A stretch of 64,000 bases of DNA from Scolanthus callimorphus. Its lineage: Eukaryota; Cnidaria; Anthozoa; Actiniaria; Edwardsiidae. The stretch is taken from contig CM066915.1 of the NCBI GenBank assembly GCA_033964015.1, positions 372,001 through 436,000 on the forward strand, written 5' to 3'. A program made the position numbers and the translations under genes. The stretch's first letter is position 1, and every line of letters starts with the position of its first letter. Below the pieces are notes generated by a model, which ran no database searches, was not told the DNA's origin, and was given only the letters and a program-made list of their open reading frames with translations. Positions 20,600 through 29,492 of this stretch are shown one piece after another.

Positions 20600-20912
20600 C
20601 GCCCACTACAGTGCCTGTCAACGCCCGCTACAGCGCCCGTCAACGCCCGCTACAACGCCCGTCGCGCCCGCTACAGCGCCCGTCAACGCCCGCTACAACG
20701 TCCGTCAACGCCCGCTACAACGCCCGTCAACGCCCGCTACAACGTCCGTCACGCCCGCTATAGCGCCCGTCAACGCCCGTAGCGCCCGTCACGCCCGCTA
20801 CAACGCCCGTCGTGCCCGCTACAGCGCCCGTCAACGCCCGCTACAACGCCCGTCGCGCCCGCTACAGCGCCCGTCAACGCCCGCTACAACTCCCGCAAGG
20901 ACGCCCGCAAGA
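20600..20912. repeat. GC-rich minisatellite between divergent promoters
   Basis: About 15-18 imperfect units built from CGCCCGCTACAACGCCCGTCA, mostly 18-24 bp, fill the whole space between the two outward-facing TATA boxes. The composition is far more GC-rich than the rest of the element. Related CGCCCGCAAGGACGCCCGC sequence occurs at 27665-27755 in the second Maverick fragment, so it belongs to the element family. Confidence 0.7.
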
Positions 20913-20928
20913 CGCCCGCAATGAAAAG

Positions 20929-20937
20929 TATAAATAG
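20929..20937 (+). promoter_or_regulatory. TATA box for the ATPase gene
   Basis: TATAAATAG lies 47-55 bp before the ATG at 20984. All three genes of the element have a TATA box at similar spacing, which supports their being transcription units rather than chance frames. Confidence 0.55.
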
Positions 20938-20983
20938 GAGTGTTTCCCGAATCCTTACCCATTACCAAACAAACGGTTGAAGT

Positions 20984-22336
20984 ATGAACATCATGGTAAA
21001 GAAAGCTGTTTGTCCAGAGTGTGGAACAGGATTTTCACGTCATTATGATATGGAGAGACATAAAAAGAAATATCATCCAAACATCGTTACAGGTGAAATA
21101 AGGGAGCCAGAATCATCAATACCTTTCCGTTTTGGTGTTCACGAAACATGTGGTCCCTTTCAACTCCAACATCCTTTTACGTGTATGGTGGCGGGAATGA
21201 CCGGAAGTGGAAAAACTGTGTGGGTCCAGAAGCTCCTTGAACATGGACAAAAGACAATCTCGCCTCCACCCCAACGCATAGTCTGGTGCTATGCTCAGTG
21301 GCAACCCGCCTACACCGCCTTAGCCATGTCTACCCCACAAATAGAATTCGTAAAAGGAATCCCAACCAACATTGAGCAAGACTCATACTTTGACGTCAAT
21401 GTGCGGAACCTCGTTGTCATTGACGATCAGATGATTGAAACCGGGAATGACAACAGGATTGCCAACTTATTCACCAAGGGATCCCATCACAGAAATCTGT
21501 CAGTGATTTATATCCTACAAAACCTATTTCACCAAGGAAAAGTCAATCGAAACATATCCTTAAATAGCCACTACCTGGTCCTATTCAAGAACCCAAGAGA
21601 CCAATTGCAAGTGATGACGTTGGCCAAACAAATGTATCCACGCAACACGCATTACTTTCTTGACAAGTATGAAGAAGCCGTCAGGAAACCTTTTGGCTAC
21701 CTGTTTGTTGACTTAAAACCAGCAACCAACGACAACTGCAGATTACGAACCAATGTCCTTCCTGGGGAAGTGTCAACCAATGAGAAAACGGAAGATGCCT
21801 TCGGGAAAGAGCTCCTAAAATTTCTTAGTTATCAAAAAATGGATGTTTCTCCAGAGAAGCGGCGCATGAGAGAACTACACGACAAAATGAATGACATCCT
21901 TCAGAGTCAAACTATGAGTGAAGGTGACAAGGTGATACGATACACGCAGCTTCAAAACGATTTGTTGCGAATGAAGCATCAAGCAAGTCACACCCCTCCG
22001 GCGAGTGTAGAACCACCAGTAACAACACCTACCTACACTACTCCCCAAAGTATCCCGTTATCATCACCCGAGCCAGCCACGATACCCTATTCGGCAAAGG
22101 TGGCAGAATCTCCCAAGACATCCTTTGTTCCACCGACCCCAACACTTCCAGAACTGACTTTGACACCGCCACCATCAGCGAGTATTACCCCAAAGAAGCC
22201 AAAGAAGCCAAAATTAAAAAATATATTAAAGAATTATTTGGATGATGATGCCGATAAAGACGGACCGTATCTAAAATCGACGTTGAGACGCTATCGGTTG
22301 CGTTCTTACCGTTCTTCTCCGTATAAAATTAAATAA
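20984..22336 (+). CDS. C2H2-finger packaging-type ATPase of the mini-Maverick
   Basis: A 450-residue intact protein without visible introns. Residues 10-31 form a C2H2 finger (CPECGTGF ... H26, H31; C-x2-C-x12-H-x4-H). Residues 65-190 are a P-loop NTPase with Walker A GMTGSGKT (71-78), Walker B LVVIDD (143-148) and a following TKGSHHRNLSVIYILQN segment. This is the layout of the A32/FtsK-HerA-like genome-packaging ATPases of Mavericks and related DNA viruses. These pump DNA into capsids using ATP. Residues 287-330 are charged and probably helical, 335-400 are Pro/Thr-rich, and the tail is basic. An AATAAA overlaps the stop. The family call is confident; activity and partners are inferred, since no capsid gene is present. 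Confidence 0.85.
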   Translation: MNIMVKKAVCPECGTGFSRHYDMERHKKKYHPNIVTGEIREPESSIPFRFGVHETCGPFQLQHPFTCMVAGMTGSGKTVWVQKLLEHGQKTISPPPQRIVWCYAQWQPAYTALAMSTPQIEFVKGIPTNIEQDSYFDVNVRNLVVIDDQMIETGNDNRIANLFTKGSHHRNLSVIYILQNLFHQGKVNRNISLNSHYLVLFKNPRDQLQVMTLAKQMYPRNTHYFLDKYEEAVRKPFGYLFVDLKPATNDNCRLRTNVLPGEVSTNEKTEDAFGKELLKFLSYQKMDVSPEKRRMRELHDKMNDILQSQTMSEGDKVIRYTQLQNDLLRMKHQASHTPPASVEPPVTTPTYTTPQSIPLSSPEPATIPYSAKVAESPKTSFVPPTPTLPELTLTPPPSASITPKKPKKPKLKNILKNYLDDDADKDGPYLKSTLRRYRLRSYRSSPYKIK

Positions 22337-22353
22337 AAAATTGTAGCTAATAG

Positions 22354-22859
22354 GGAAACCTCTACCTCAAGTCAAGAATACTAGTGAACAGACTTTAGAC
22401 TTGTAATCAATTTCTTAATAAAGCGTTTATTTACCTAACCGTTAGTGGTAGTATTTTATGTAATAGTATTTTATGTAATCGATATTCATTCATATTATAA
22501 TAAAGAGAATAAACCATATCTCTGCATTTTCTGATATTATCCCCATTTAAAGAAAAACCTTACACTATAATTAATATTCGAGTTGCAGTCAACAAACACT
22601 AATCCCTTACACAAAAGACTTCTGTTAGTTAATCCTGGTATTGTCTCCCTTTGTTTTTCTTAATCCCTCCTGAACAAAAGCATTCCAGTGTTAATCCTAG
22701 CATTGTCTCCAATTACAGTAGGCTCCTCGCCACTAGGCTCACCCTCATGCTCACCGCAAGAAAAAAAAAATCTGTGACGTCATCCTGCTCACCCGCAGGC
22801 TCACCCGCAGGCTCACCCGCAAAAAAAACTGCTAATTCCATACCTACTATACTACTACT
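22354..22859 (-). repeat. Right terminal inverted repeat of the mini-Maverick
   Basis: This is the inverted partner of 18869-19355, slightly longer because of one or two extra copies of the CTCACCCGCAGG unit near 22790-22820. It begins 18 bp after the stop codon of the ATPase gene. Confidence 0.8.
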
Positions 22860-22865
22860 GTGGTC

Positions 22866-22976
22866 TTGCGTGATTTCGTGCAAGTGTTGTGTGACAATAG
22901 ATTTGATGCTGATGTCACAAGGTGGTCATGCAATACGTCTTTTATCAATATCCCACACAAATCTGAAGCTTCACTT
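22866..22976. repeat. Remaining 3' flank of PAN-pentraxin copy 2
   Basis: TTGCGTGATTTCGTGCAAGT here matches 4312-4331 and nearby sequence in unit 1, resuming right after the Maverick target duplication. About 180 bp present in unit 1 (4125-4305) is missing here. Confidence 0.6.
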
Positions 22977-23238
22977 TTAACATTCAGCATTCACACGCTT
23001 GACGTCCGGGGTTTTGGATGTAAGCCAAAAGTCAGGCCAATTTACGACGTTCCCCTCCCCTAAGGAGCAATTTGTAGACATCGTGATGATTTCCTGGTCA
23101 CTTAGCTGTCTGTCCCACATGTTGACACCGGTGATGTTACCAGTGAAAGACTCTTCATTTTCAAACTCTCCGTCATTACGGTCATACTTGTCTTGGTCTT
23201 GCCCGATCAGGAAGATTCCGTCGATCATAGTGAAGCCA
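22977..23238 (-). CDS. Copy 2 coding exon 4: C-terminal pentraxin part and stop
   Basis: The acceptor is GTCCTTTTAG and the stop is at 22977-22979. It encodes WDRQLSDQEI and GNVVNWPDFW, nearly identical to 4427-4688. Confidence 0.85.
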
Positions 23239-26200
23239 CTAAAAGGACATCGGGAACGGTTCAGAACAAGGCATATATCAGTGAATCCTGTGTTTTTTTG
23301 GTGATTGCACCTGGGAGGACTGGGGTCGAGCCGCGCGTGGGTTAGTTTAATCAACGGAGGACAGGGGCTCATATAGGGCGTCGATAAGGCATTAAGAGAG
23401 ACCTAAGTTATTTTTAGATTATAACAAATAGTTGATGTACGCGGGTGTAAATATGTTTTGGGCCCGACTCAGGCTCATTTTAGCCCGAGCGCAGCGAGAG
23501 ATAAAATCAGCACTGAGAAGGGCCCAAAACATATTTACGCCCAAGAACATCAACTACTTTACAATGCCCGGATAATACACCACAATGCTCGCCAAAGTTA
23601 TAATAATTGGTATTTTACTCTTGTTTCTATGTCGTTGCGGCGCGTATATTAGAACAACAATTAGCAGAGAACAGAAATTAGTGCTTGCCCGTGAATATCA
23701 GTTGTAAATGACTGGCGTCCGTAAAGCTACTGATAAAACGGTAAAACCATATTGTTAACATAACCAGGTCCTGCCAAAATGACTTATCAGTAGGGCAACA
23801 CCAAAGAGAAACGCGCCTATTTATCATCCCCTGCGGAGGACAGGTCGACAACTCCAGTATCTGTAATTCCTGTAAGTTTTCAATCAAATTTCCACCATTT
23901 TCTTGCCACTTCGGCCGAAGAAATTTATATTAGGACACTCTGTCGCTTAATAAAGAAAATGATTCCTTATTAGGCGTATATGGAATACGCCTAATAAGGA
24001 ATCATTTTCTTTATTAAGCGACAGAAAATTTGGTGTGAAGAGTCCTACTGGAGAATTTAACTTGCCTTTGAAAGCACGGTTTCACAGAGTCCATAGTTTC
24101 GAGGTTAGGATTTTGATACGTCATGTGAACACCAAAAACAATGCCATCCTAATACATTGCTTCGAGCATTGAGGAAGTCCACTCGGGCTCCCTGTGTTTC
24201 CTCTTTCCCGATTAGAACAGTATTTTAAACTGGTAAAAAGTAGAGAACTCCTTTATTGTTGGTTCAACAGTCATACCTGCCCAGTTCGGTTCCCATGCTC
24301 AAAGACGGGTAGACAACACCGTCAAAATACATCCTCCAGTTGCCATGGTTACTAACCCACTTAAGACATATGTGGTGCCACTTCCCGTCCAACAATTTAA
24401 AGTCTTCAATGTTACTGAATTAAAATTACAGTAAAGTAGTTAAAATGAAAAAAAAAAACGACTTCAATAATTAATTAAAATTCAAGAAAATTTCGAGTAG
24501 CAACATGCACATGGCTTTAAAACGTGACTTGTTAGTCATTTATTAACTTTTAGATTAATTTCTGAACAAATTAAGAAATAAAACATTTTTTCTGTGCCTT
24601 CATAGAGTTTTGAAAACCGAGGCGTTGTTTTGGAGAATTCGAAAGCAGATCATGAAGCACGAGACGAAGTCGAGTGCTTCATGATCTGACTCGAGAATTC
24701 TCCCAAACAAAAGCCAAGGTTTTCAAAACTCTATGACGGCACAGAAAAAAATGTTTTATTTTATCTCTTTTATAAAATAATTTCTAAAGCGAGAACAATA
24801 ATCATACGAGGGAGGAGAAGTTTCAATAGCTCATCGCGTTATGGCGTCATTTCATGACCTTCATAGAGTTTTGAAACACAGCTCTCGACCAATCAGAGCG
24901 CGCGAACTATCTCAATTATTTTATAAATCATTGTCAACAACTCAAACTATGCCAAAAGTTCACTATCAATATTTATCATTGCCCGCGCACTGATGCATCA
25001 CAAAATCTGCATCAAGCGCCGACTCATTCTCTTACCCAGAGCTCCCCGGCTCGTCACCTCGCGGGGGAGGCTCTGGTGACCGCCACTGACGCATGTGCGA
25101 AATTAAATACAGAGCCGTTGAGAGAAAGACCTTTCAGCGCATGCCCCTACGTTCAAAATGAGCCAATCAGCGAAGGCCCTCAAATGGATGTCCCCAGAGC
25201 CTCCCCTGCGAAGTGACGAGCCGGGGAGCTCTGGGTACGAGAATGGCCCCTACTGCTCCATTTTTGTACCATTGCAAAAGAAAAATCCTATAAAGCAGAA
25301 ATGAATAAAAATGTTTTCAGTTTTGAAAGAGTCAACAGAGTTACTATTTTTGATTGCTTCTGGCAGACTGTTCCATACTTTGGGACAGCAACTACGAGCG
25401 CCCGGTCTATAGATTTCAGAGAAAAATCTTTCTGCGCATGCTCCAACGTTCAATCAAACACTCAGGGAAGGTCCATTCTCGTACCCAGAGCTCCCCGGCT
25501 CGTCACTTCACAGGGGAGGCTCTGGTGGCGGCCATTCGAGGGCCTTCGCTGATTGGCTGATTTTGAACGTTAGAGCATGCGCTGAAAGGTCTTTCTCTCT
25601 GAGGGTCTGTATTAAATCTCGCGCATGCGTAAGTGGCTGTCACCAGAGCCTCCCCCGCGAGGAAACGAGCCGGGGAGCTCTGGGTTCGAGAATGGGGAAG
25701 GTCATCAAATGGATGTCATCAGAGCCGGGGATGAAGCTCTGAGTACTTCGCACACTCGCGAGCGCTTGCTTGCGACTCCTGAGCAAATACCTCTTCAAAT
25801 TCTCACCTTGCTTCTCCATTCACTTGAAGTTTTGTTTTATGATCAAAGGCATACACAATCAATGCATTAGCGTTGGAGGTGGTCGCCAAGCTGATGATAC
25901 TTTGGAAATTGCCACCTGGTAAAACAGCCCCTGACTGGATCCACGCACAGACCGTCAGCGCATGCGCGATGCTGATAAGGCGAGGGAAGACGAGAGCATG
26001 GAGGTGAAGGTTGGAAGGGAACTGGAACATAAAATTGCCTAAAAAACAGAGGGAAATAAATTTGTCGTTGATATCAGATGATAAATTTGTAGTAGGTTTA
26101 AAGTGACACTAGCACCTAATTTTCAGTTACTCGAAATTCCACTAAATTCGGCGCACAAGTACTAGACATCATGATCTTTAGCACTACGCCATTTTTGTTG

Positions 26201-27247
26201 CCAGAGGTTGAAAGGAAAATAGGGTATTTTCACCACAAACTTCGACTCTAATGAGGTAGTCGTCGTCCTCATTTTAATACCCCAAGATACACCGCGCGTG
26301 TGACACATGAGCTCAGCACAGGGAACCCGAACTGCAGATCTTAAATGCGTCTTTTCTCTTTTCCCCTATTTTTAGGGCAGTTCTCCGAAAAATAAGTCTG
26401 ACTTTAATATGTCTTAGTTCTTCTGTCTAGTTGTTGCATCAGTTTTAGCATTATTTCAATAGACTTCGTATATGAAGCTAAAAAAACTATCGATCATTTT
26501 TTTCTCGATTTTGGTTAGAAAAAAAAGTTTGCAAAGGCCAATCCCAACGCCTGCTCAATCAAGTTTTTAAGACGCCTAAAAATTTTTCCAAATTCTCTAT
26601 TGGTCGCGATCGTGCTTCTCTAAACCACGGTCTGTTGTTTTGACTTGGCTATATCTTTCATGCAAATTTGGATCCTTGTTGCGAGAATTTCTAGCAGCAT
26701 TAAATGCCAGTTTTACTAGCCTAATCGAGAAAGGCCTAAAGGGGAATTCCTAATAATCAAGGCAGCAAGTCGACAACGTATGGCTACAAACGTCTTGATA
26801 TGCACAGTCCCTAAGGAAATTGGCGAACACATTGTCTTGAGATGATACACTACCTGCTGGTATACATTTGTAGGTGCCACCTGTACCCACAATGCATCGC
26901 TCGCCTGTGCCACAAAACAAGTCGCTACAGTGCTTAGGAGGGCGACCGCTGTACGCCAGGTAATGATGGTCGGTAGCGAAAACGAAGCTGGTCGGATTTG
27001 TCAGGTGGCATGCATTGTTGATCTCGCAGAGGTTTTTCTGCATCTTTAAATTCACGCTCCTGCATTCATCATTGTTGACACAAAGGGATCTGCAGATGTC
27101 AAGTGAGCTGGCAAACAACGTCTGTATCACGTGACCTATTAATCTGAATGACATCATCTTATAATCACTGCTGCATTCTTGACAATAGATGTGTCGTTGC
27201 CATAGTGATACCGAACCAAGGAACACAAGAAATGCCAAGAGGTGCAT
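22977..27247 (-). CDS. Secreted PAN-pentraxin protein, copy 2 (four coding exons)
   Basis: Coding exons are 26854-27247, 25807-26038, 24277-24414 and 22977-23238. All are bounded by GT/AG with the same phases as copy 1, giving 341 residues and a stop. The architecture is identical: signal peptide, PAN-like region, Cys-rich linker, pentraxin. Exon 3 is one codon longer and exon 1 one codon shorter than in copy 1. The pentraxin signature reads HHICLKWVS, with Lys where the family has Ser/Thr, so ligand binding or folding may have changed. Both sides are invaded by Maverick sequence. A mini-Maverick begins about 110 bp past the stop, and the end of another is 8 bp from the acceptor upstream of the ATG. 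The frame is intact, which suggests it is functional or recently duplicated. Confidence 0.85.
23431..23554. mobile_element. Palindromic MITE, TA target duplication
   Basis: The 124-bp element has inverted ends (GTTGATGT... with GTAAATATGTTTTGGGCCC on both strands) and is flanked by TA on each side (23429-23430, 23555-23556). It lies in the last intron of PAN-pentraxin copy 2. Confidence 0.65.
23940..24024. repeat. Perfect 40-bp inverted repeat with 5-base loop
   Basis: The left arm (23940-23979) and right arm (23985-24024) are exact complements; the loop is ATGGA. The equivalent intron of copy 1 lacks it: homologous sequence there resumes only at TTTGGTGTGAAGAGTCC, just right of the hairpin. 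Confidence 0.8.
24277..24414 (-). CDS. Copy 2 coding exon 3: pentraxin signature
   Basis: A 138-nt exon, acceptor TTAATTCAG, donor GTATGACT. It encodes GKWHHICLKWVSNHGNW. Lys replaces the usual Ser/Thr of the signature. Confidence 0.8.
24576..24762. repeat. Foldback of about 187 bp
   Basis: The ends AAATAAAACATTTTTTCTGT and the complement flank arms that include TTCATAGAGTTTTGAAAACC and its complement. The centre GCACGAGACGAAGTCGAGTGC is itself palindromic. A partial end (TTCATAGAGTTTTGAAA) recurs at 24862. Confidence 0.6.
25024..25246. mobile_element. MITE family D, copy 1
   Basis: Inverted ends CATTCTCGTACCCAGAGCTC (one mismatch on the left), continuing into CCCCGGCTCGTCAC, enclose about 223 bp. 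An inverted relative lies at 25473-25694. Confidence 0.7.
25258..25453 (-). pseudogene. Non-LTR retrotransposon C-terminal fragment
   Basis: The minus-strand frame contains ARSCCPKVWNSLPEAIKNSN followed by SVDSFKT. This is the characteristic end of CR1/L2-like LINE proteins (xPKLWNSLP...I...SLxSFK). Only the last 50 or so residues remain, 5'-truncated, lying between the two family D MITEs. It encodes no catalytic domain. Confidence 0.6.
25473..25694. mobile_element. MITE family D, copy 2 (inverted)
   Basis: It has the same ends as 25024-25246 but its interior (GGGCCTTCGCTGATTGGCTG) is inverted relative to the first copy. It lies in the intron between exons 2 and 3 of PAN-pentraxin copy 2. 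Confidence 0.7.
25807..26038 (-). CDS. Copy 2 coding exon 2: first half of pentraxin domain
   Basis: The 232-nt exon has acceptor TTTTTTAG and donor GTGAGAAT. It encodes LTVCAWIQSGA and the following strands, the same length and phases as copy 1. Confidence 0.85.
26854..27247 (-). CDS. Copy 2 coding exon 1: signal peptide and PAN region
   Basis: The start ATG is at 27247-27245, with acceptor TTCTTTTTCAG ending at 27254. The donor is GTAGTGTATC (26844-26853). It has the same Cys pattern as copy 1 (CRSLCVNN, CEINNACHL, CSDLFCGTGERC). Confidence 0.85.
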
Positions 27248-27263
27248 TTTGCGCTGAAAAAGA

Positions 27264-27780
27264 AGTAGTATAGTAGGTATGTAATTAGCGGGTTTTTTCG
27301 GAACCTCACAATAGAATGATACCCCCGCCTCCCTACTTTTTTCTCAAAAGACAAAAAACAACAGAAGGATACCCCCACGCCCTACTTCTTTCGCAAAGAC
27401 AATAGAAGGATACCCCCTTACATTTTCTCAAAACACAATAGAAGGATATCCCCTTCCCAAATATAGTTGACTACAACAGAGATGGGCGGTCACCAAGTCT
27501 TTTGTTCTCGGGAAAATATGTTAATCTCACAGTGTTCAAAATCACAACTTAAAAATATATATATATGAATGCCCCTTCGTAAAAACAAGGATAGCTAGTC
27601 AATCCTACAGAACCCTCTTAGAATCCTTTTAGAACCCTTTTAGAACCCCTTTCAGAACCCTTTTATTAGCGGCGGCAAGGACGCCCGCAGAAGGTGCAAG
27701 ATGCCCGCAGCGCCCGTAAGGACGCCCGCTTGGCCCGCAGGACACCCTCCCGCATCAAATCAAACTATTGGGTGACCGCT
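27264..27780 (+). mobile_element. Maverick-like end fragment, second copy
   Basis: It starts AGTAGTATAGTAGGTATG, matching the first 18 bases of the mini-Maverick, followed by a related TTAGCGGGTTTTTT stretch, then diverges. At 27665-27755 it carries CGCCCGCAGG-type repeats like those inside the mini-Maverick. No matching right end or target duplication was found, so it is a truncated or rearranged copy; the right limit is approximate. It sits 8 bp from the acceptor CAG before the ATG of PAN-pentraxin copy 2. Confidence 0.6.
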
Positions 27781-28022
27781 TTAAATGACGATATTCAGCG
27801 CTCTGGAAACGCCCATGCCTCTGCTGATATTTTACTGTTTTACGGTGGAGTAGTTATTTGAGCTCCTGGCTTAGCGGCGCGCTTCTTCAGAAATATGTCT
27901 TGAGTAGTGATATGTCAACCTGGCCTATGAACTCTGAACAGGATTTCATGGACTTTAGATACTAGAGTTTAAACAGGACTTATTCGGGTGAACGTTCGAA
28001 AAAAGAGAGCTAGAGAGGAATT

Positions 28023-28161
28023 AGACTGCTTGTAGCCCTTTCTTCGGCGAAGGTTTTTTACCCGTGGCGGCGCACATTGTTTTGTTTACAAGTGTGTGTG
28101 TAAAAAACATTTCTCTCGATTTACGGACGTTCGCAGAAGAAAGAGGGCTGCAAGCAGTCTA
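28023..28161. mobile_element. MITE family E, 10-bp target duplication, copy 1
   Basis: Inverted ends are AGACTGCTTGTAGCC and its near-complement ending GCAAGCAGTCTA. The flanking direct repeat GAGAGGAATT (28013-28022 and 28162-28171) is a perfect 10 bp. A relative at 39689-39913 also has a perfect 10-bp duplication. Long duplications of 8-11 bp suggest a Mutator-like transposase. Confidence 0.75.
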
Positions 28162-28171
28162 GAGAGGAATT

Positions 28172-29492
28172 CAGTTTCGATATCAAGAACAAACGCTGCA
28201 AACGGGCTGTTTAATGCAGAATTCATATTCTTTGAAACTCCAAACCTCGAGAAGTAGAAGTGTTCGGATTGATTTCCACGCCATACAAATGAAAAACCTG
28301 AACTGCAGATTTACACCAGGAAACAGACGTTTTAATGCCTTTGGGAGAATTGCGAACATGAGCAGTAAAATGTAGTTAGCAATGACTCAATTCTCACCAA
28401 ACACCGCATATAAGTATTCTGCAGTGTAGTGGCATGAGTAAGCGCTAAAGGTCAGCGCGTACGAAGCTAAACCAGCATCGAATGTAAGAAAGATCACAAA
28501 GTCTACAGTTTAAGGATCTATTATTTAATTGGTTATCTTGTTCTTGAACCAGGTTAAATGTGAGTGAATCAAGTTAGCGTACTCAGTGATCGAATTAATC
28601 AACAATAGAGAAGCGCGCCAATTGTTGGGAATCCTTAATCCACTAGTTGCCTTGCAAACCCTCTCGAAGTCCTTTGAAACGTCTTTTCATATAATATACG
28701 GGGTTTAGTTCGTCTCGCCTTTGATGTGTACATGTAGACAGGTTATGAAACTGATTTACCTCAAAATCATTGTGATTCATATAGTGTATAGGAGAGCCAC
28801 GATTTCCCGCTCTTTTGTCGACAAGAGCTCGTATGTTTCTCCTTTGGATTCCTGTTTTAGATATTTTTTAATGCTTTACCTTTATGCTTCAGCATTGAGA
28901 AACCGTACATGTATTATAAACAATTTACTGGGTTATTTTTGGCTTGTTTGGCGGAAACTGTGTTATTAAACTGCAATATCTTTAAATGGAGTTGGTGTTG
29001 TGGAGTGACTCTTTACCAGTAAAAAAGTAGAATCTTATAACTTCGCCAAATTTCTGTGGAGTGGCTGCAGCTCGATGATATAGTGTTACTGAAAATGACT
29101 TTCTGTCGCAACCAGAATGCAAGATCTTCGAGCAGATTTTGGTTGCTGTGGAGTGACCACTGAATCAGTGGAATCTTTAAACATCACCAATTTCTGCGGA
29201 GTGATGGCATAAGGCTGTATAGCACTTTACAAAACTACAAGAGTTTGATTTGTTTTAATTGATACAAATAGTTCTGAGGCATTAGCTTCAAAGCAATCTC
29301 TATTGAAAAAAAAAACGGTGTAATTCAATGGTATCGTATGTCTTTAATAAAGCACCGAGGATTTATTTATTAGATTAGAAAATAATCCTTGGCACCCCTG
29401 TAGGGATTCTTAATCCCTGTTCGGTGACCACTGAATATCGTCATACCACTGTAGAGCTAAGTGATTCTTCTGGCTCCTTGCGCCCGAACAAT
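28172..29492. other. Unassigned sequence upstream of PAN-pentraxin copy 2
   Basis: No gene or element is recognised. Four loosely spaced copies of a CTGTGGAGTGAC-like motif occur at 28990-29200. The frame at 28721-28969 (plus, 82 codons) has no recognisable features. Confidence 0.4.

Larger units (their letters stand above)
18869..22859. mobile_element. Mini-Maverick/Polinton-like element, 3,991 bp
   Basis: The element begins AGTAGTATAGTAGG and ends with the complement (plus one extra AGT triplet at the right end). It is flanked by a perfect 6-bp direct repeat, GTGGTC (18863-18868 and 22860-22865). A 6-bp duplication and AG...CT ends are characteristic of Maverick/Polinton integration. The terminal inverted repeats are about 490-505 bp (18869-19355 and 22354-22859). 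Between them are a packaging-type ATPase gene on the plus strand and two minus-strand genes, separated by a GC-rich minisatellite. Full Mavericks are usually 15 kb or more with polymerase B, integrase, protease and capsid genes. None of those is here, and there is no room for them. It would need help from a full-length relative. Confidence 0.8.

Noticed and set aside
20475..20924. 149-codon plus-strand frame rich in Arg and Pro
   Set aside because: It reads straight through the GC-rich minisatellite and out across the promoter region of the ATPase gene. The composition reflects the repeat unit, not a protein family.
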